A stretch of DNA of 64,000 nt from Chloroflexota bacterium (GTDB lineage Bacteria > Chloroflexota > Anaerolineae > Aggregatilineales > Phototrophicaceae), in the NCBI GenBank assembly GCA_026707745.1, contig JAPOWG010000085.1, positions 1 to 64,000 on the forward strand, written 5' to 3'. The position numbers and the translations under genes were made by a program. The notes beneath the pieces are model-generated. The model saw only the letters and a program-made list of their open reading frames with translations. It made no database searches and was not told where the DNA came from. Positions 46,705 to 54,377 of this stretch are shown here, piece by piece; position 1 is the stretch's first letter, and every line of letters starts with the position of its first letter.

Positions 46705-47739
46705 CTAGTCGTTGTAGGCGCTCAAAGGCAAGGTGGGATTCTCGTGGATCACCGGGATATCCCATGGATTTCGCTCAATGACGAAAAGACAGCCGCTATC
46801 CATGAGTTCATTCGCGGTGCCGGGCCCAAATTCTTCGTAACCGTCGCTAATGGGATTCGCCCATCTCAAGTTAAAATCAATGCCATATCGGCCGGGTTCC
46901 CATTTGTCGCCCAGGTTGACGGTATAAAAGACCCACCAATTGAGGCTGCCCGGGATCTGCTTGATCTCGCTCACCCGGATATCCGGAATGGATAGACCGC
47001 GCAGTCTGACAGTGTATTGGGCGTTGTTCAGGTGATCCTGGACAAGGGTTTCGGTCTTGGCGAACCATGACCAAAACAGCCTTATCTCGTCTGTATCGTA
47101 CAAGACACCGGGGTCTGCGCCATCCACATCGGCACATTCCGCGAAGATCAATCCGGGGTCGGCGGTACGACCGGAAATCTCGTTTTCGCTGGGGCGCGCG
47201 CCTATCTGCACCAGCGGTTCCGGCTCCCTGTAGTAGATCGGGTTGAGCAGACCGCCGTCCGGCGTGAAGACGCCTGAGGATCCAATAATGTCGCCCGTGC
47301 CCATTGTCTGTTCTTCTTCTTCGAGCGTGCTGCCCGGTTCTTCGCACTCGTCCAGATAGTCGTCGGAGGCTTCCTGGAATATGGTGTCATCTGGATCGTT
47401 TTCGCGGCCGATACGGAATACAACACTGATCGGCGTACCGAGTTCGCGCGTCGATCTGCCCAGCCAGTTTACAACCTGGCTGGTGGCGTATTCGTCGTTG
47501 ACGGCGACGCGCCGTAAAGCCGTTATCGCCGTTCCGTTGCCGCCAAAGAGGTCAAAAGCCTGGTAATAAACATCATATCCGGCTTGCATGTTGCCATGAA
47601 GGTCAACCACCATGCGGTCTTCACAAGCGCTGTAAAACCAATTTATCGTTGACGAATAGTTGCTTTCATCCTGCGCTTGCGATATCAAAGCCAAGGCAAA
47701 CAACAGCATAACGCTCGTGAAAAAACCGTATCTACGCAT
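46705..47739 (-). CDS. Secreted hypothetical protein
   Basis: 344 residues from ATG 47739, chosen because a signal peptide follows at once (RRYGFFTSVMLLFALALISQ, cleavage near AQA/AQD). A longer frame upstream lacks a signal. The mature protein is acidic with three Trp-rich patches (NWFYSACEDRM, IRLFWSWFAKTE, NWWVFYTVNLGDKW) and no recognised domain. Two Cys (SACED and DECEE) and later CADV/CLFV could form disulfides. The function is unknown. Confidence 0.7.
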   Translation of the reverse strand: MRRYGFFTSVMLLFALALISQAQDESNYSSTINWFYSACEDRMVVDLHGNMQAGYDVYYQAFDLFGGNGTAITALRRVAVNDEYATSQVVNWLGRSTRELGTPISVVFRIGRENDPDDTIFQEASDDYLDECEEPGSTLEEEEQTMGTGDIIGSSGVFTPDGGLLNPIYYREPEPLVQIGARPSENEISGRTADPGLIFAECADVDGADPGVLYDTDEIRLFWSWFAKTETLVQDHLNNAQYTVRLRGLSIPDIRVSEIKQIPGSLNWWVFYTVNLGDKWEPGRYGIDFNLRWANPISDGYEEFGPGTANELMDSGCLFVIERNPWDIPVIHENPTLPLSAYND

Positions 47740-47797
47740 GAGATATTTTCCCTGTCTGAACCCTGTTTTAGTAACCTCCCCATGCTCATACATGGGG

Positions 47798-47852
47798 CAG
47801 GTTTGCTGTTTTGCGTGAGCGCGGCGGACTTTTTCGCTGCCGCCGAGCGGCT
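47798..47852 (+). repeat. Two-hairpin repeat R1, copy 4 (partial)
   Basis: CAGGTTTGCTGTTTTGCGTG and GCTGCCGCCGAGCGGCT match the right half of the other R1 copies; the left hairpin is missing. Confidence 0.75.
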
Positions 47853-48018
47853 ACAGAACAGTCGGTTCCCACTATTCTACAGCAAAATCAGGATTTGGTA
47901 GTGTATCCATAATGCTTTTGGCCAGTCCTCGACCTCAAAGTACGAACGATTGCTAGGGGCGACTGCACTGCTGTGTCTACGCGCAGCGCTGAGTCGCCCC
48001 ATACTCATTTAGTTTCTG

Positions 48019-48074
48019 ATGCCCCTACCGGCTGTCAGGTGACTGCTGTTCTTTATTTCAACCAACTTCGATAT
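48019..48074 (-). repeat. Dispersed repeat R3, copy 3
   Basis: On the reverse strand TATCGAAGTTGGTTGAAATA, then CACCTGACAGCCGGTAGGGG, matching copies at 8996 and 38360. Confidence 0.75.
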
Positions 48075-48219
48075 ATTATCCATCGACGCTCATTTGACAA
48101 TCGGGAGCAAGCCGGCCGGGCTGCCTTGGACTAGTGTAGCGATCTGCGATTTTCACGGAGGCGTTCCTGGCATACAATAAGCATGTAGCGCTCGCATTCA
48201 CGACTTGAGGATGAGTTGA

Positions 48220-49314
48220 ATGGAACAACATCGAATTTGCATTCTTCAGGGTGACGAAACCGGCCAGGAACTGCTGGACGAGGCGCTTCGCGTGCTAGAT
48301 CCGGGCCTCATCGGCATGTCGAATCTGGTCTTCGAAACCTTTGACCTGTCGCTGGAAAACCGGCGGCGGACTAATAACGACGTCGTTCGCGAGGCGGCGG
48401 CGCGGATATTGGAGACCGGATTAGCCATTAAAGCGGCGACCATTACGCCCGGCGACCCCGACGATGTCGGCAGCCCAAACGCGCTGCTGCGCGATCTGAT
48501 CCACGGCAGCGTAATCTTGCGAACGGGCCGGCGCATCCCGTCGGTGCGGCCTTTGGCGGGCGTCCACGCGCCAATCGCGGTGGCGCGCATGGCTGTAGAA
48601 GGCGCCTATGCTGCCAAGGAATGGCGCGAAGGCCAGGGCCTTGACGAAATCGCTTACAACAAGCGCTACATCACGCGCCGCACCTGCCGGGCGGTGGCGG
48701 AATTCACCTTTCAGTATGCCAGGCGTATTGGCGCCACCGTATTCGGCGGTCCCAAATATACCGTTAGCCCGATATACGAAGGTCTGTTTAAAGAAGAGTT
48801 GGATCGAGCCGCGCAAATCTACCGGGGCGTGCGCTACCATCCACAACTGATTGACGCTACCTATGCCCTGCTGCTGGAAACGAGTGGCGAGGCTCTGGTC
48901 ATCCCGGCTTTGAATCGCGACGGCGATAACTTGAGTGACTTGGTAATGAAGATGTTTGGCACGATTGCCGGCGCCGAATCCATCGTATTCGCATTTGGCG
49001 ATGACTTCGACGTCAAGACAGTCGTCACCGAAGCGCCGCACGGCACCGCGCCAAGCCTGCAGGGCAAAAACATCGCCAACCCGATGGCTATGATCCTGGC
49101 ATGTGGCGCCCTGCTGCGCTACATCGACGGCAAGAAAGCCTCCGATGCCAGCCGCGCCATCTATGAAAGCACCCTTGAATCGGTCTATAACGGGATCAAG
49201 ACCACGGACTTGGGCGGGCGCGCAAGCACGTCGGAATTTGTGGACGAGGTAATCCGAGAGATTCGCGGCAAGCTGGATGTATGGGATGCCTTGGGCAGTG
49301 AACGCGCGATCTAG
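48220..49314 (+). CDS. Isocitrate/isopropylmalate dehydrogenase family protein
   Basis: 364 residues of a metal-dependent beta-decarboxylating dehydrogenase. The C-terminal EAPHGTAPSLQGKNIANPMAM motif, which binds NAD(P), is intact. The N-terminal glycine motif (LQGDETGQELLDEAL) is shortened relative to GDGIGPE, and the substrate loop (ITRRTCRAVAEFTFQYARR) keeps the R-x-x-R...F-x-A pattern only loosely. Substrate may be isocitrate, 3-isopropylmalate or another 2-hydroxy acid. It is followed by a MarR gene 14 bp on, perhaps as an operon. Confidence 0.8.
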   Translation: MEQHRICILQGDETGQELLDEALRVLDPGLIGMSNLVFETFDLSLENRRRTNNDVVREAAARILETGLAIKAATITPGDPDDVGSPNALLRDLIHGSVILRTGRRIPSVRPLAGVHAPIAVARMAVEGAYAAKEWREGQGLDEIAYNKRYITRRTCRAVAEFTFQYARRIGATVFGGPKYTVSPIYEGLFKEELDRAAQIYRGVRYHPQLIDATYALLLETSGEALVIPALNRDGDNLSDLVMKMFGTIAGAESIVFAFGDDFDVKTVVTEAPHGTAPSLQGKNIANPMAMILACGALLRYIDGKKASDASRAIYESTLESVYNGIKTTDLGGRASTSEFVDEVIREIRGKLDVWDALGSERAI

Positions 49315-49328
49315 GAGGTACGGGTGGC

Positions 49329-49787
49329 GTGGCTGAAAATCTCGATCGCGATGTGGCTGAGCTTTGGTCGCTGCTATTCGATATCGTCAGTGATGGCGAG
49401 AAACGCCTTGCCAGCCACTTTGACGCGCACCAACTCACGCCGCCGCAGTTCTACGTGCTAAAGACACTGTCGGAAAACCAGGGCGAGTGCCGCATCGGCG
49501 ATATCGCCCGCGATCATCATTTGACCAACGCGACCATGACCGGCCTGGTTAAGCGGCTCGAAGCCATGGATCCGCCCTTGGTCCGACGCCGCCGCAGCGC
49601 GACCGACGGGCGTTCGGTGGATGTTATTCTCACGGACGAGGGCTCGCGCCGGTTTGTTGAGGTGCAGCGCGGCCTGATGGATCAATTGCGCGCCGTTTTC
49701 GGTTTGCTGCCGGATGCAGAGCGGCGGGACGTCATCGCCAAAGTGAGCCTTTATTTCGCGATCTTCTCTCAGCAGTTTCCGACCTAA
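49329..49787 (+). CDS. MarR-family transcriptional regulator
   Basis: 152-residue winged-helix regulator. The recognition helix region is HHLTNATMTGLVKRLEAM and the wing RRRRSATDGRSVDVILTDEG. GTG start at 49329 with AGGAGG 9 nt upstream, placed 14 bp after the dehydrogenase gene. It may control its own operon in response to a small ligand. Confidence 0.9.
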   Translation: MAENLDRDVAELWSLLFDIVSDGEKRLASHFDAHQLTPPQFYVLKTLSENQGECRIGDIARDHHLTNATMTGLVKRLEAMDPPLVRRRRSATDGRSVDVILTDEGSRRFVEVQRGLMDQLRAVFGLLPDAERRDVIAKVSLYFAIFSQQFPT

Positions 49788-49809
49788 GCGGCTCATTTCG
49801 GTACGCAAA

Positions 49810-51825
49810 TCAAAGGTTCACATACCTGTCGAACCAGTCGATCATCTCGGTCAGACGGCTGATCCGGTGCTTTGGCTCGCCACTGCGAGAAAGCTCGTGC
49901 CCTTCACGCGGATAACGCAGCATTTTGACCGGCGTGTCCGTCGCCCGCCTGACCCAGGCGAAGAGCTGCTCCCCCTGTTCTATCGGTACGCGAAAGTCGT
50001 TTTCCGAGTGAATGAGCAAAAGCGGCGTCCGTATGTTGGCGGCGTACTTCAGCGGAGAATTGTCCCAGAAGGCCTCATGATTCTCCCAGGGTTCGGCGTC
50101 GAATTCATTTGACATGAGCAGGGGCACATCCGATGTGCCGTAGAAGCTGGTGATGTTATAGACCCCCCGCTGGGCCACCGCCGCCTTGAAGCGGTCGCTG
50201 TGTGTGATGATCCAGGCCGTCATGTAACCGCCGTAAGATCCGCCGGTGATGGCCATTTTCTCGGCGTCAGCGATGCCGAGCTCGAGAAAAGCGTCCACGC
50301 CGGCCATGATGTCGTCCATCGCGACAGGTCCCCAGGCGGCATGCAATTTGCGCATGAAATCTTCGCCGTATCCGCCGCTGCCATGTGGATTGCAGTAGAA
50401 AACGGCGTATCCGCGCGCGGCGTGGAATTGCCATTCGTGCCACATCGTTTTGGTAGCGTATCCCCAGGTGGCATGTGGACCGCCGTGAATGTTCAGCGCC
50501 AGCGGATAGGTCTGCCCGGGCTGATAACCGACCGGAAGCAAGTACCAACCTTGTACTTCGCCGTGGGGCGATTGAAAGCGAAGTTCGCGCACGTCTTGAA
50601 CGATAACCTCGCTCAACCAGTCCTGGTTGAATCGCGTCGCTTCGACGAAGTCCCCATCCTGCAGAATGTAGAGTTCCTGCGGGTTCCGTGGCGTGGAAAC
50701 TGTCATGGACATTAAACCGCCGGGACCGATGTCGAATTGCTCGATATCGTAAAGACCTTCGTGCAGGGGGCGCGAAGTATCGCTGGGGGGATCGTAGATC
50801 CAGGGTAAGGTCCTGCCTTCGCTTTCCACTGTGAAAGCCAACTGGTTTTCTTGCGACCAGGCCCATTCGATGGCCTCGCGATCGATTGCTTCGTTGACGA
50901 TTCGAAGGTCGGTGCCGTCGACAGCCATAACGAGCAGGCGCAGGGGAATATCGGTGACGCCAATCGGAAGGCGTCCAAAAGCCAACCACTTGCCGTCCGG
51001 CGAGGGTAGAGGCGCGTAGCTACTGTGAGCGCCGTCGGTCATGGGCACCGCTTGACCGGAAGCCGCATCGATGCGATACAGATTCTCCGACCGCCACGGT
51101 TCATCGCCTTCTGGGTCGGTCGTTCGTGATGTGTAAATCGACGCCCCATCGGCCGACCAGCGCGGTTGAGAGTGATCGGCGCCGATATCCGTGAGGCGGC
51201 GGCGTTCGCTCTCGCTGACTTCTTCGATATCAATCACGTATATCTGATCGTAACGCTCGTCCACGAAGGCGGTCCCGCGCCGATAGGGAATGCGCCACAT
51301 CTCGCGCGGGTCCCAGCGCATTTGCTCGTTTTCGTCCTGACGCTCTCTTCGATGTCTCTTTTCCAGCTTGTCATTGGGTGGGGGCGTATCGCTGTCTTCC
51401 CCGGGCGCGCTGCATCGCTCGTCTTTGTTTTCCGGGGCCAGGAACGCGATCTGCGTCCCGTCCGGCGACCAAGCCGGGCTATGCGCCCCGTTTTTCATAT
51501 TGGTCAAGGCGCGCGCCTCGCCGCCAACGCCGTTGGTTGGCAGCAGATATATCTGCTGCTTGTCTGCGCGCGTCGATACAAATGCGAGTTCTTTGCCATC
51601 CGGCGACCAAGATGGCCGGCTGTCTTTGTCACCGCGAGTCAGTTGAAAGGCTTCGCCACCACCTAACGGAAAGAGCCAGATATTGCGCTTGTAGCCACGT
51701 TCCAGCGGATCGGGACTCACTTTGACAAAGGCGACGAAGCGTCCGTCTGGACTGATTTGCGGGTCTTGTACGTAGTGAATCCTGTTGAGATCTTCTGCGG
51801 TGATGGGGACTTTGCTTTCTGCCAT
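49810..51825 (-). CDS. S9 family peptidase (acylaminoacyl/dipeptidyl peptidase type)
   Basis: 671 residues. The N-terminal half is a beta-propeller with TolB/WD40-like repeats (SPDGRFVAFV, SWSPDGKELAFV). The C-terminal alpha/beta hydrolase carries the nucleophile motif GGSYGGYMTAW, an Asp in SENDFRVP and a His in EGHELS. Such enzymes remove acyl-amino acids or dipeptides from short peptides in the cytosol; no signal peptide is seen. GAGGTT precedes the ATG by 7 nt. Confidence 0.93.
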   Translation of the reverse strand: MAESKVPITAEDLNRIHYVQDPQISPDGRFVAFVKVSPDPLERGYKRNIWLFPLGGGEAFQLTRGDKDSRPSWSPDGKELAFVSTRADKQQIYLLPTNGVGGEARALTNMKNGAHSPAWSPDGTQIAFLAPENKDERCSAPGEDSDTPPPNDKLEKRHRRERQDENEQMRWDPREMWRIPYRRGTAFVDERYDQIYVIDIEEVSESERRRLTDIGADHSQPRWSADGASIYTSRTTDPEGDEPWRSENLYRIDAASGQAVPMTDGAHSSYAPLPSPDGKWLAFGRLPIGVTDIPLRLLVMAVDGTDLRIVNEAIDREAIEWAWSQENQLAFTVESEGRTLPWIYDPPSDTSRPLHEGLYDIEQFDIGPGGLMSMTVSTPRNPQELYILQDGDFVEATRFNQDWLSEVIVQDVRELRFQSPHGEVQGWYLLPVGYQPGQTYPLALNIHGGPHATWGYATKTMWHEWQFHAARGYAVFYCNPHGSGGYGEDFMRKLHAAWGPVAMDDIMAGVDAFLELGIADAEKMAITGGSYGGYMTAWIITHSDRFKAAVAQRGVYNITSFYGTSDVPLLMSNEFDAEPWENHEAFWDNSPLKYAANIRTPLLLIHSENDFRVPIEQGEQLFAWVRRATDTPVKMLRYPREGHELSRSGEPKHRISRLTEMIDWFDRYVNL

Positions 51826-51908
51826 GTTGACAACCTCGCAATTTAATGACGAACAGCGCTAAGTTATTGCAAAAAGAAATGAGAATCAATAACAGGGACG
51901 AACTGTAG

Positions 51909-51929
51909 GGGCGTTTCGGCGAAACGCCC
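51909..51929. repeat. GGGCGTTTC hairpin repeat
   Basis: GGGCGTTTC (51909-51917) and GAAACGCCC (51921-51929) form a perfect 9-bp hairpin with a GGC loop, preceded by TGTAG. It is of the GTAGGGGCGTTTCGCGAAAC type, a widespread intergenic repeat in Chloroflexota. Confidence 0.6.
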
Positions 51930-51952
51930 GCAAACAGAAATAATCTTGTCCT

Positions 51953-52065
51953 TCTCTGTGCTCTCTGTGTCCTCTGTGGTTAGTTTTGTTGCATAACTTA
52001 CTTGCATCGACTTCTGTGTTCTTTGTGGTTAGGTTTTGTTGCGCGACTCACTTGGAATTACTTAC
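51953..52065. repeat. Tandem CTCTGTGtcCTcTGTGGTTA repeats
   Basis: Two near-tandem units of ~56 bp: the first has CTCTGTGTCCTCTGTGGTTA then GTTTTGTTGC; the second has CTTCTGTGTTCTTTGTGGTT then AGGTTTTGTTGC. The element matches the widespread bacterial intergenic repeat also seen at 15216-15426. Confidence 0.75.
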
Positions 52066-52658
52066 ATCCTTATACCGGGCAGCCCCGTTTGCAGGAGCTC
52101 GTCGAAACCGTCCTGCTGTACAAGGTCGGTGATGGATTGCGGCGGTGGCGGCCGCTCCAATGCCGGGCTCAAGTCAAGTTGCCACCAGCCCGTATCGCGC
52201 CAGGCCCCGGCTTTGAAACCGACATTTCTGAAGGTCCCGATTTCTTGAAAGCCCAGTGTCTCGTGCGCCCGGATACTGGCGGTATTTGGCAAGGCAATAA
52301 CGCCGATGGCGCTGCGATAGCCCTGCGCGCGCAAAATCGCCAATAGCGAAGAATACAATGCGCGAGAGACGCCGCGGCGCTGGTAGCCCTCGTGTACATA
52401 AACTGTGGTCTCCGTCGTCCACTGGTAGGCCTCTCGGCTGCGAAAAGCGCTGGCATAAGCATAGCCGGCGATTCGCGATTCAATTTCGCAGACGAGCCAG
52501 GGATACTGACACAATGTCTTCGCGATTCGCTCAGCAATTTCGCTGCCGTCTGGAACTTCATGCTCGAATGAAATATGTGTGAGGCGAACGATAGGACTGT
52601 AAATCTCAAGAATCTGCGGCGCGTCTTTTTTGGAAGCGAGGCGAATCATGACGCTCAT
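52062..52658 (-). CDS. GNAT N-acetyltransferase (phosphinothricin acetyltransferase-like)
   Basis: 198 residues with the GNAT fold. Acetyl-CoA binding motif is YVHEGYQRRGVSRALYSSL, and the LGFQEIGTFRNVGFKAGAW tail is characteristic of Pat/MnaT-type amide acetyltransferases. The gene starts 6 bp after the def stop on the same strand and is probably translated with it. The substrate could be an amino acid sulfoximine or sulfone, or a protein N-terminus. Confidence 0.88.
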   Translation of the reverse strand: MSVMIRLASKKDAPQILEIYSPIVRLTHISFEHEVPDGSEIAERIAKTLCQYPWLVCEIESRIAGYAYASAFRSREAYQWTTETTVYVHEGYQRRGVSRALYSSLLAILRAQGYRSAIGVIALPNTASIRAHETLGFQEIGTFRNVGFKAGAWRDTGWWQLDLSPALERPPPPQSITDLVQQDGFDELLQTGLPGIRM

Positions 52659-52664
52659 GGGAGA

Positions 52665-53195
52665 TCAGGCTTCTTTTTCCACGATACCGTTTTCTTCTTC
52701 TTCCGGGCGCCAAACTCTAGTGGCGATATCGATAAAGAGCTTGCCATCCAGGTGATCAATCTCGTGCTGGAAGACCCGCGCCAACCAGTCGCTGGCTTGT
52801 AGACACATGGGGTTGCCGTTTCGGTCTTGCCCGGTCACCTCGATGCTTTGATGGCGCTCAACATCGCCAAGCAGACCCGGCAAGGACAGGCAGCCCTCTA
52901 CCCCGGAAACCGTATCGTGGCTGCGCTTGCTGATTTTTGGGTTTGCCACGACATATAGCTTGCCCGCATCCTCGCCGTATATTTCCTGACTGTTCTCATC
53001 ATCAGGCAGCCGGACCAGGATTAAGCGCAAGCTTTGAGCGACTTGCGGACCCGCCAAACCGACGCCTTCCGCGTCAATCATGGTTTCGTACATGTCGTTG
53101 ATCAGATCTTGAAGCCGGGCGCCAAAATCGTTTATGCGCGCCGCTTGCCTGCGCAGAGCGGGATTATCGGGTTGGATGACTTCCAGCAAACTCAT
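52665..53195 (-). CDS. def: Peptide deformylase
   Basis: Removes the N-formyl group from nascent proteins. 176 residues with motif I GVGLAGPQ (canonical GxGLAAPQ, here Gly for the second Ala), motif II EGCLSLPG and motif III QHEIDHLDG with the metal-binding His pair. The ATG gives MSLLEVIQPDNPALRR, typical of the family. Confidence 0.95.
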   Translation of the reverse strand: MSLLEVIQPDNPALRRQAARINDFGARLQDLINDMYETMIDAEGVGLAGPQVAQSLRLILVRLPDDENSQEIYGEDAGKLYVVANPKISKRSHDTVSGVEGCLSLPGLLGDVERHQSIEVTGQDRNGNPMCLQASDWLARVFQHEIDHLDGKLFIDIATRVWRPEEEENGIVEKEA

Positions 53196-53446
53196 GGCCG
53201 CGGTCTCGTGTAAGTTTCAGACAAGGCGCATATTGTAGCGCAAAAACCCGATGCAGCCTATAGATTGATCGCTGCCGGATTCTGTTTGCGTAAGCCGCGT
53301 CACTCATGCGACGAGACGGCTTACGATATTGCGTGAACGCGACATTCCTGTGTCCGTTTCGCCGGTTACGCGCCGAGCGGCTGCTGCCGACCTTGCTCAT
53401 TGTCGCTCGCGCCGACGTCGCGTCTGTCGGGAATCCGGACTGGAAG
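53196..53446. other. Gene-free stretch before the two-component operon
   Basis: Contains R1 copy 5 (53291-53382) and otherwise nothing recognisable. It leads into the regulatory direct repeats at 53447. Confidence 0.6.
53291..53382 (+). repeat. Two-hairpin repeat R1, copy 5
   Basis: Left hairpin TAAGCCGCG-TCACTCATGCG-ACGAGACGGCTTA, then GCGTGAACGCG and CGCCGAGCGGCT. The right arm is more diverged than in other copies. Confidence 0.7.
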
Positions 53447-53502
53447 TTTACACGATGTTTACAAAAACGTTACGGTCTTGTCATCGTTTTTTGGCATAAT
53501 GG
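53447..53502 (+). promoter_or_regulatory. PHO-box-like direct repeats and -10 upstream of the response regulator
   Basis: TTTACA-CGATG-TTTACA-AAAAC-GTTACG-GTCTT-GTCATC repeats with exact 11-bp spacing (53447, 53458, 53469, 53480). An extended -10 (TGGCATAAT, hexamer 53497-53502) follows. No -35 hexamer is seen, as expected for an activator-dependent promoter. PhoB/PhoP-type OmpR regulators bind such 11-bp direct repeats, and the next gene encodes one. Confidence 0.65.
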
Positions 53503-53588
53503 TCTTAGGCATTGCGCTGGCTTGCGTATGACGAAAGCTGCGCTAAGCGCGGAGGCAGCAAAATCCGTTTCCTATTGAGAGCGTAGAT

Positions 53589-54272
53589 ATGAGCGAAACG
53601 ATCTTGGTGGTCGACGACGAGCAAAAGATAATCGATCTGGCGCGAATGTACCTGGAACAGGATGGCTATCAGGTAACCTGCGCCACAGACGGGCTTAGCG
53701 CCCGTCGTCAGATTGTGGAAGACGCGCCTAATCTGGTCGTCCTGGATCTCATGTTGCCCGGAATGGATGGCTTGGAAGTATGTCGAAAGGTGCGCGCCGA
53801 GTCGGATGTTCCAATTATTATGCTGACCGCGCGCGGCGACGATATTGACAAGATTGTCGGATTGGAATTGGGCGCCGACGACTACCTTACCAAGCCCTTC
53901 AATCCGCGGGAGTTGGTCGCGCGCATCAAGGCGATCCTCCGTCGAACCGATCGCGCGAGCAATCACGCGGACGCGGACGCGCCGGTCGTGATCGGCAATT
54001 TGCGTATTGATGCGCGACGCCGCACAGTTGAGGTGGAGGGCGCGGGGGTAGACCTTCGCATGAAAGAGTTCGACTTGCTACAAACCCTCGCGGAGAATAA
54101 GGGCGTCGTTTACAGCCGCGAGCGACTTCTGGATGTTGTTTGGGGATATGACTTCGCCGGAGAGACCCGAACAGTCGATGTTCATATCGCGCACTTGCGG
54201 CACAAACTGAAGGGCATGGAGGCTAGCATCGAGACTGTATGGGGTGTGGGTTACAAGCTTGATGATCGCTAG
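53589..54272 (+). CDS. OmpR/PhoB-family response regulator
   Basis: 227 residues. Receiver domain about 1-118 with acidic pair VDDEQK and phosphoacceptor Asp in LVVLDLMLPGMDGLE; the conserved Lys is in YLTKPFNPREL. C-terminal winged helix (about 130-227) with RTVDVHIAHLRHKL. It precedes a histidine kinase by 62 bp. Direct repeats upstream suggest autoregulation; whether it is the phosphate regulator is not settled. Confidence 0.95.
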   Translation: MSETILVVDDEQKIIDLARMYLEQDGYQVTCATDGLSARRQIVEDAPNLVVLDLMLPGMDGLEVCRKVRAESDVPIIMLTARGDDIDKIVGLELGADDYLTKPFNPRELVARIKAILRRTDRASNHADADAPVVIGNLRIDARRRTVEVEGAGVDLRMKEFDLLQTLAENKGVVYSRERLLDVVWGYDFAGETRTVDVHIAHLRHKLKGMEASIETVWGVGYKLDDR

Positions 54273-54296
54273 GCGCTTGCGCCTTCTCTTATTTTA

Positions 54297-54377
54297 TGAA
54301 CCGCGATCTGCGGTAGCCGAGCAGGTTTACTATTTTGTGTGAGCGCGGTAGCCCAAAATCGCCGCCGCCGAGCGGCT
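54297..54377 (+). repeat. Two-hairpin repeat R1, copy 6, overlapping the kinase start
   Basis: GAACCGCGATCTGCGGTAGC, then CAGGTTTACTATTTTGTGTG, then CCGCCGAGCGGCT: nearly the exact reverse complement of 21587-21666. It fills the gap between the response regulator and the kinase and runs into the longest kinase reading frame. Confidence 0.88.

Larger units (their letters stand above)
47740..48219. repeat. 480-bp gene-free block with repeats
   Basis: Contains the two-hairpin repeat R1 copy 4 (47798-47852), TGTCTACGCGCAGCGCTGAG followed by TCGCCCC (47972-48000, the reverse of a piece at 38698-38722), and R3 copy 3 (48019-48074). No gene is seen. Confidence 0.65.
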
